From MWDV01 sp964634255 (lineage in GTDB: Bacteria > Verrucomicrobiota > Verrucomicrobiia > Limisphaerales > MWDV01), in the NCBI GenBank assembly GCA_964634255.1, contig CAZWJC010000048.1:1-31486 (forward strand): a stretch of 31,486 nt of DNA, written 5' to 3'. The position numbers were made by a program, and so were the translations under genes. Positions 24,354-31,486 of this stretch are shown here, piece by piece (position 1 is the stretch's first letter; each line of letters opens with the position of its first letter). The notes beneath the pieces are model-generated. The model had not been told where the DNA came from and made no database searches. It saw nothing but the letters and a program-made list of their open reading frames with translations.

Positions 24354-25790
24354 TCAGTCCAAGAAGAAGATGAGCCAGACCAACACCAACACCGGCAGCA
24401 GGAATGGCAGGGTAAACCGGAAGATGTAACCCAGGAATGTCGGCGTATGGACCTTCTGCTGCTCGGCGATGGCTTTCACCATGAAATTTGGCCCGTTGCC
24501 GATGTAAGTAGCGGCGCCGAAGAAAACGGCTCCGACGCTTACCGCTAGGATGTAGGCGTTGTACTTCAGATTGCCGAGGAGGTAGGCGATTTCGATCTGT
24601 TCCAAGGTGACCGTCCCCGCCGCCAGTTCGCGGGCATGGTATTTTTGCAGTGCCAGGAATGCTTCCTTGATTTCCGCCGCGTGCGCGCCGGTTACGGCGG
24701 CCAGGTCCGTGCCGTGCGTCTCAATGAGATGCTTTAACTGGTTTACGATGTCCGCGTCAATGAAGGTGCCGAACACCGCGCTGAGGAAACTCAGGTAGGT
24801 CGGCGCGTTGTCCAGCACGCTGGAGAGCGTGCCGCTGCCCCAGTAGAACAAGCCGGAGCCGGGTTGGTCTCCCAGCAAGTTGTGCGCATTGAGTTGCAGC
24901 CAATCCAGCGCCGGCATCATGGTCGAGAAGATGCCGATGAACAGGATTGCCACCTCCTGAATGGGATGGAAGTTGAACTGGTTCGCCTCGTGGATGCGCT
25001 TCTGGGTCGTAAGATACGAGCCGACCGCTGCGGCTGCCATGATGCCCTCCCGCAGGAAGACCGGTTGTGAGATGAACACCGCGCCCAGGATGATTGCGAG
25101 GAACACCAAATTGCCAAGGCCGTCGAAACGCCACGTGTCGCGCGGCTCAGCCAGTTCTGACCGCACCGCCTTCGGGGCGCGTCGGTAATTGCGCAGGTCC
25201 ACGACGTAAAAGATGGCCAGCAGCGCGCTCACGCCTGCCAGCCACATCGGCCAGCAATGCTCGGCCACCCACCAAAACGGAATGCCTTTGAGGTAACCGA
25301 GGAACAGCGGAGGGTCGCCTACAGGTGTCAGACACCCGCCCACGTTTGAAACGATGAAAATGAAGAACACGATGTGATGCATCGTGATGCGGTATTTGTT
25401 CATCCGAATCCATGGTCGGATCATGACCATTGAAGCGCCGGTGGTGCCGAGGAGATTGGCGATCACCGCTCCAATGAGCAGGAAGACCGTGTTGTCGCGC
25501 GGTGTCGCCTCGCCTTTGACGCCGATATGGATGCCGCCCGAAACCACGTAGAGGGAACCGATCAGCACGATGAAGCTGACGTACTCATGCGCCCCCTCCA
25601 AAACGCGGTGGTGGGCCTTCAACGCAACGAGATAGTACACTAGCGTGATTGCGCCCAGGCCCAGCGCGACCTTCGGATAGTGCTTTGCCCACCAATCGGG
25701 AAAGACGAGCGGCGCCAGTGCGATGGTCGCCAGCAGCACCACAAAGGGCGCAATCATCCAAGGATTCGGGATGAGTAGTTGTTCGGTCAC
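24354..25790 (-). CDS. nhaD: NhaD-type sodium/proton antiporter
   Basis: The 478-residue integral membrane protein has about 11-12 helices and the features of NhaD/ion-transporter superfamily antiporters. These are a NLLGTTGASMVMIRPWIRMN segment (about 112-131), NVGGCLTPVGDPPLFLGYLKG (about 149-169), and near the C-terminus LDNAPTYLSFLSAVFG and GAATYIGNGPNFMVKAIAEQ, the repeated half-helix motifs that form the ion site. It would swap cytoplasmic Na+ (or Li+) for H+. It may help set the sodium gradient, but nothing links it to the motor except position. It is divergently transcribed from ileS across a 108-nt gap. No recognisable gene lies in the 239 nt between it and flhA. Confidence 0.8.
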   Translation of the reverse strand: MTEQLLIPNPWMIAPFVVLLATIALAPLVFPDWWAKHYPKVALGLGAITLVYYLVALKAHHRVLEGAHEYVSFIVLIGSLYVVSGGIHIGVKGEATPRDNTVFLLIGAVIANLLGTTGASMVMIRPWIRMNKYRITMHHIVFFIFIVSNVGGCLTPVGDPPLFLGYLKGIPFWWVAEHCWPMWLAGVSALLAIFYVVDLRNYRRAPKAVRSELAEPRDTWRFDGLGNLVFLAIILGAVFISQPVFLREGIMAAAAVGSYLTTQKRIHEANQFNFHPIQEVAILFIGIFSTMMPALDWLQLNAHNLLGDQPGSGLFYWGSGTLSSVLDNAPTYLSFLSAVFGTFIDADIVNQLKHLIETHGTDLAAVTGAHAAEIKEAFLALQKYHARELAAGTVTLEQIEIAYLLGNLKYNAYILAVSVGAVFFGAATYIGNGPNFMVKAIAEQQKVHTPTFLGYIFRFTLPFLLPVLVLVWLIFFLD

Positions 25791-25847
25791 CCGCCAAAAC
25801 TAGGGCGGCCGCGACTCGGGTCAAACACAAACGCCGGGCCCGCTTCA

Positions 25848-25876
25848 TTGACACCCCGCCAACCGGTTGTTACCGT
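25848..25876 (+). promoter_or_regulatory. Candidate sigma-70 promoter of ileS
   Basis: TTGACA (25848-25853) is followed after 17 nt by TACCGT (25871-25876), a perfect -35 with a weak -10. A start about 7 nt downstream would leave a short leader before the AGGAAG ribosome site at 25888-25893. No T-box leader is present. Confidence 0.4.
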
Positions 25877-25898
25877 CCGCACGCTTTAGGAAGCTGCG

Positions 25899-28997
<3,099 letters not shown>

Positions 28998-29023
28998 CTG
29001 CGTTCGCGCGAAGGACGACAAAG

Positions 29024-29143
29024 CCCCGAAGGGGTCGAAGGCCAATCGCCCGGCAGGTTCGGCCCTTTCAGGGCCGAGATTGTTTGGGTCGCAGTCCCGT
29101 GGGTTTCACCCACGGCTATTCACATTGAATCCCTGCGGGATTC
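29024..29143. repeat. Four-hairpin intergenic repeat downstream of ileS
   Basis: Four local hairpins, each with a 3-nt loop: CCCC-GAA-GGGG (29024-29034), CGGCCCT-TTC-AGGGCCG (29060-29076), CCGTGGGT-TTC-ACCCACGG (29097-29115) and GAATCCC-TGC-GGGATTC (29127-29143). It lies between the convergent ileS and HIT genes and could act as a two-way terminator, but the repeated architecture points to a dispersed element. Confidence 0.7.
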
Positions 29144-29152
29144 CAGTCCGCT

Positions 29153-29497
29153 TCACCCCGGCGGCCAGGCGAGGGAGCGTCCGCCCAAGATATGCCCATG
29201 CAGGTGCGGCACGCTTTCTCCCGCGTCCGGGCCGACGTTGAAGACCAGCCGGTAGCCGGATTGCTCCACGCCGAGTTGCTTCGCCACTGCCGCCGCTTTG
29301 AGCAGCAGGTGACCCAGCGTGGCGGCATCCTCCGGTCTTGCTGCGGCCAGGTTTGCTATGGGCTTCTTTGGCACGATGAGGACATGCGTGGGCGCTTTCG
29401 GGTTGATGTCGCGAAAGGCGAGGACCACGTCATCTTCATAGACGATGCTGGCCGGGATTTCGCGCGCGGCGATTTTCTCGAATAGAGTTTTACTCAT
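29153..29497 (-). CDS. HIT-family nucleotide hydrolase (HinT-like)
   Basis: HinT-type proteins cleave adenosine 5'-phosphoramidates and acyl-AMP. The 114-residue protein has the full family pattern: TLFEKIAAREIPASIVYEDDVVLAFRDINPKAPTHVLIVPKKPI in the N-terminal half, YRLVFNVGPDAGESVPHLHGHILGGR at the end, and the histidine triad HLHGH (H98, H100, H102), of which H100 is the nucleophile position. The length is normal. It is convergent with ileS and is followed on the other side by a REP-like element. HinT can act on aminoacyl-adenylates made by tRNA synthetases, so the pairing with ileS is suggestive but probably fortuitous. Confidence 0.95.
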   Translation of the reverse strand: MSKTLFEKIAAREIPASIVYEDDVVLAFRDINPKAPTHVLIVPKKPIANLAAARPEDAATLGHLLLKAAAVAKQLGVEQSGYRLVFNVGPDAGESVPHLHGHILGGRSLAWPPG

Positions 29498-29509
29498 TGT
29501 TTCCTCCGG

Positions 29510-29624
29510 AAGTAGCGCAGACTGGCAGTCTGCTGTGTCGCGGATTGGTAATCCGCCGGGCGCTCTGAATCGCGAGGCGCTGCCGACTACCAGTCGGCGA
29601 AACAGCAGGTTGCCAACCTGCGCT
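29510..29624. repeat. GTAG-footed REP-like array of four hairpins
   Basis: Bounded by GTAG (29510-29513) and CTAC (29621-29624). Four perfect 7-bp stems with 3-nt loops follow: GCAGACT-GGC-AGTCTGC, GCGGATT-GGT-AATCCGC, GCCGACT-ACC-AGTCGGC and GCAGGTT-GCC-AACCTGC. Loops 1/4 and 2/3 are complementary, while the stems differ with compensating changes inside each hairpin. It lies just upstream of the HIT gene start, so it may be in that gene's leader or promoter region. Confidence 0.85.
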
Positions 29625-29658
29625 ACGCAAACATGGGCAGTTCATGATCTCCGCAGTC

Positions 29659-30213
29659 TCACTCCACGACCAACGCGCAATCCCGGCCCGCGCTGTCTGC
29701 GGCGGCGCAGGCGCGCAAGTATTCGACGATGCGGTCGTGCAAATCCTGGCAGCGCGGACTCCAGCGGCGCGCGCCGGTCAGGTGCTTGACGCAGCCACGC
29801 AGGCCGCGGAAGCGCAACATGCGGGGTTGGCTGCGCAACTGAGCGCGCAGTTCATCGCGCAGACGCGGGAAGAACTGCAACTCTGTAGGGTTCGTTTCGC
29901 TGACCAACCGGCGCAGATCGGACTCTGCCACGGTGCGGTCGGCCAACGTCTCGGCTGGTGGGGTGCCGCCCCGCAGGAATCCACGCAGCACGCGCTCCAT
30001 GGCGCCCGAAAACTCGGCCAAGGTCACCGATTCGCGGTCGAGCTCGTTTTGGAAGTAGTGGAAGACGGCTTTGATGGCCTGTTGCAGGAAGTCCGTGTCG
30101 AACGGCCCGTCCTCGCCGCCGGCGAGTTCCACGGAGATCGTTTCTGCTGAGAACGGAATCCGTTCGCCGGATTCCAGCTCGAACAGCAGGTAATCGCGCG
30201 AAAGGAAAATCAT
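29659..30213 (-). CDS. Unknown protein translationally coupled to nrdR
   Basis: The 184-residue protein is not recognised. It starts MIFLSRDYLLFELESGERIPFSAETISVELAGGEDG, likely beta-rich, followed by helical parts (FLQQAIKAVFHYFQNEL and FSGAMERVLRGFL) and an Arg-rich C-terminal half with few Cys. No signal peptide or membrane segment is seen. Its ATG overlaps the nrdR stop by 4 nt, so it is co-translated with the ribonucleotide reductase regulator and may be linked to it. The REP-like array lies downstream. Confidence 0.8.
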   Translation of the reverse strand: MIFLSRDYLLFELESGERIPFSAETISVELAGGEDGPFDTDFLQQAIKAVFHYFQNELDRESVTLAEFSGAMERVLRGFLRGGTPPAETLADRTVAESDLRRLVSETNPTELQFFPRLRDELRAQLRSQPRMLRFRGLRGCVKHLTGARRWSPRCQDLHDRIVEYLRACAAADSAGRDCALVVE

Positions 30214-30665
30214 TTCGTGTCCTCCAGCTTCTTGACCTCGTGGACGAAATCGGTGGCCTCTTGGAAGCGGCGATAAACGCTGGCGAACCGGACGTAGGCG
30301 ACTTCGTCGAGCTTGCGCAATTCGTCCATCAGCGCGCGTCCGATCACGTCCGCCGGGACTTCATGCTCGTATTTCTCGGTGACCTGCCGGACGACTCGGT
30401 CCAGCAACTCTTCCATCGCCTCGTGGCTGATGGGCCGTTTCTGGCAGGCTTTCTTGATGCCGGAGAGCAGCTTGTCCTTCGAGAACTCCTCGCGGCGGCC
30501 ATCGCGCTTTAGGACCATTAACTCCTCGTGCTCGATCTGCTCGTAAGTCGTGAAGCGATAGCCACAGGCGGTGCATTCCCGGCGACGGCGAATGGTCGCG
30601 CCCTCGCGGGAGGCTCGCGAATCAATCACCCGATCTTCCTGACATGCACATTTGGGGCAACGCAT
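30210..30665 (-). CDS. nrdR: Transcriptional repressor NrdR
   Basis: NrdR represses ribonucleotide reductase genes in response to ATP/dATP. The ATG at 30665 gives 151 residues starting MRCPKCACQEDRVIDSRASREGATIRRRRECTACGYRFTTYE, a zinc ribbon with C3/C6 and C31/C34. The ATP-cone follows (MVLKRDGRREEFSKDKLLSGIKKACQKRPIS to VAYVRFASVYRRFQEATDF). A GTG 12 nt upstream is possible but adds four residues outside the family start. It is divergent from the TPP-riboswitch/thiC region, and its ATG lies 2 nt from one arm of an inverted repeat. Confidence 0.97.
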   Translation of the reverse strand: MRCPKCACQEDRVIDSRASREGATIRRRRECTACGYRFTTYEQIEHEELMVLKRDGRREEFSKDKLLSGIKKACQKRPISHEAMEELLDRVVRQVTEKYEHEVPADVIGRALMDELRKLDEVAYVRFASVYRRFQEATDFVHEVKKLEDTK

Positions 30666-30667
30666 GG

Positions 30668-30726
30668 TTGACGCCACTTGGTATTGCGGCGGGCTTCTTG
30701 TAGCACCCCACCGCTTGTGGCGTCAA
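30668..30726. promoter_or_regulatory. Inverted repeat at the nrdR start
   Basis: TTGACGCCAC (30668-30677) and GTGGCGTCAA (30717-30726) are perfect 10-bp inverted copies with a 39-nt spacer. One arm ends 2 nt before the nrdR start codon. It could be an RNA structure in the nrdR leader or a protein-binding site. It does not match the usual NrdR box. Confidence 0.35.
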
Positions 30727-30833
30727 GCCAAGGTAACTTCTGAAGACTTCCAACTCATTTCAGGCCGAGGCATAGTCGGCTCGGTTGTCCGCATAGCTTG
30801 ACCCTACCGGGCCTCCGGCTTAGCTTTAGCCTG

Positions 30834-30950
30834 TCCATTGGGGAGCCGACCTGTGCCGGACAAGTCCGTCCGGCCGAAGGCTGAGAGGGTGTGCGTGGGA
30901 ACGCCGCCGACCCGTTGAACCTGATCCAGGTAATGCTGGCGAAGGGAGCC
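30834..30950 (+). ncRNA. TPP riboswitch (THI element)
   Basis: Conserved TPP-aptamer blocks are present in order: GGGGAGCC (30839-30846), GCTGAGAGGGTG (near 30880) and ACCCGTTGAACCTGATCCAGG (about 30910-30930), then TAATGCTGGCGAAGGGA. These form the P1-P5 scaffold that binds thiamine pyrophosphate. It lies about 70 nt upstream of thiC on the same strand, so it would turn thiC down when thiamine is plentiful. Boundaries are by eye. Confidence 0.95.
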
Positions 30951-31021
30951 GCAAATCTTCCTTCCCCCGGTCCCTGGTCACGCCACCTGACACCTGGCAC
31001 TTGAAATCTGACATCGAGTTT

Positions 31022-31459
31022 ATGACCGCGACCAAAGATCCGTCCGAGCCGCACAGCAGTGAGCAATTGCCCAAGAGCGGGCGCATCTATGTGCAAGGCA
31101 CGTTGCATCCCGATGTCCGCGTGCCAATGCGGCAGATCGAGATCACGCCCACCAAGTCCATCACCGGCCGGCTCGAAGTGAACGCGCCCGTGCGCGTCTA
31201 TGATTGCTCCGGCCCGTGGGGCGATCCCCATTTCCAAGGCGACGTAACGAAAGGCCTGCCGCCGCTACGGCGAGACTGGATTCTGAACCGAGGTGACGTG
31301 GAAGAATCCGACGGGCGTCCCGTACAGCCGATTGACGACGGCTATCTCTCTGAGAAACATCGCGGGCTGGCCGAGGCGAAACACCAGGACGAAACGCCCT
31401 TCCACCTCGATCAAACGGCTCTTCCAAAACGGAAAATCCTGCGTGCCAAACTGTGCTAG
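31022..31459 (+). pseudogene. thiC: ThiC N-terminal part, frame broken near the window end
   Basis: ThiC is the radical SAM enzyme that makes the HMP pyrimidine of thiamine. The N-terminal domain is clear: GRIYVQGTLHPDVRVPMRQIEI, VNAPVRVYDCSGPWGDP, DVTKGLPPLRRDWILNRGDVEE and QPIDDGYLSEK. After KRKILRAK (to 31450) the frame gives LC and a TAG (31457-31459), where the family continues with a VTQL-x-YAR and ITPEME block. No frame of the last 36 nt restores this clearly. This may be a frameshift, a mobile-element junction or an assembly-edge error. The start at 31022 follows the riboswitch. The full gene would be about 600 codons. Confidence 0.8.
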
Positions 31460-31486
31460 AGATCATGTTCGGCGATTTTGTCACCC

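Noticed and set aside
29510..29624. CRISPR-like array
   Set aside because: The units are four different hairpins of 17 nt with complementary loops, not identical repeats separated by unique spacers, and no cas genes are present.
30666..30677. GTG start of NrdR four codons upstream
   Set aside because: The family begins directly at the MRCPxC zinc ribbon, which the ATG at 30665 provides.

Overview
The window is GC-rich and dominated by one flagellar gene cluster on the minus strand, followed on the right by housekeeping genes. The gene families (KpsC-like glycosyltransferases, FG-GAP and M12-type secreted proteins, a fliW-csrA-flagellin trio, many intergenic REP-type palindromes) suggest a motile member of the PVC group, most likely Verrucomicrobiota. 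This is inference from gene content and repeat style; no rRNA is present to confirm it.

Layout, left to right. (1) 1-4971, minus strand: a very large open frame running off the left edge (two tandem capsule/Kdo-transferase-like domains followed by a B12-binding domain), a CMP-sugar synthetase and a TPR protein. They lie directly beside flagellin, which suggests a surface-glycan or flagellin-glycosylation module. (2) 5163-6724: flagellin, csrA and fliW, the FliW-CsrA-flagellin feedback circuit. A sigma-54-type promoter lies just upstream of fliW. (3) 7075-9025: decayed genes. A reprolysin-like metallopeptidase gene carries an in-frame stop and a 174-bp MITE-like insertion flanked by a 5-bp duplication, and it ends before its zinc site. 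It is followed by an FG-GAP-repeat fragment. (4) 9043-17421: flgF-flgG-flgA-flgH-flgI-flgJ-flgN-flgK-flgL (rod, P/L rings, hook-filament junction), with a second copy of the same sigma-54 site before flgF. (5) 17802-24114: flhA-flhF-small membrane protein-fliA-motA-motB-small CxC protein (export gate, placement GTPase, sigma-28, stator). flhG is not in its usual slot. (6) 24354-25790: an NhaD-type Na+/H+ antiporter. (7) 25899-31486: ileS (plus strand), a HIT protein, nrdR with an overlapping unknown gene, then a TPP riboswitch and the start of thiC, whose frame breaks just before the right edge.

How it works together: FlhA, FlhF, FliA and the flg genes build the flagellum, MotA/MotB drive it, and FliW/CsrA adjust flagellin translation. 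Two near-identical sigma-54 sites suggest co-regulation of fliW-csrA-fliC and the flg operon.

The most unusual signal is a set of REP/BIME-like palindromes. Each is a pair (or four) of short local hairpins whose loops are complementary, several with GTAG or GGAG at the foot. Two of them are inserted in frame inside ileS, adding peptide segments to an essential enzyme. Another sits inside the MITE, one follows ileS, and one follows the HIT gene.
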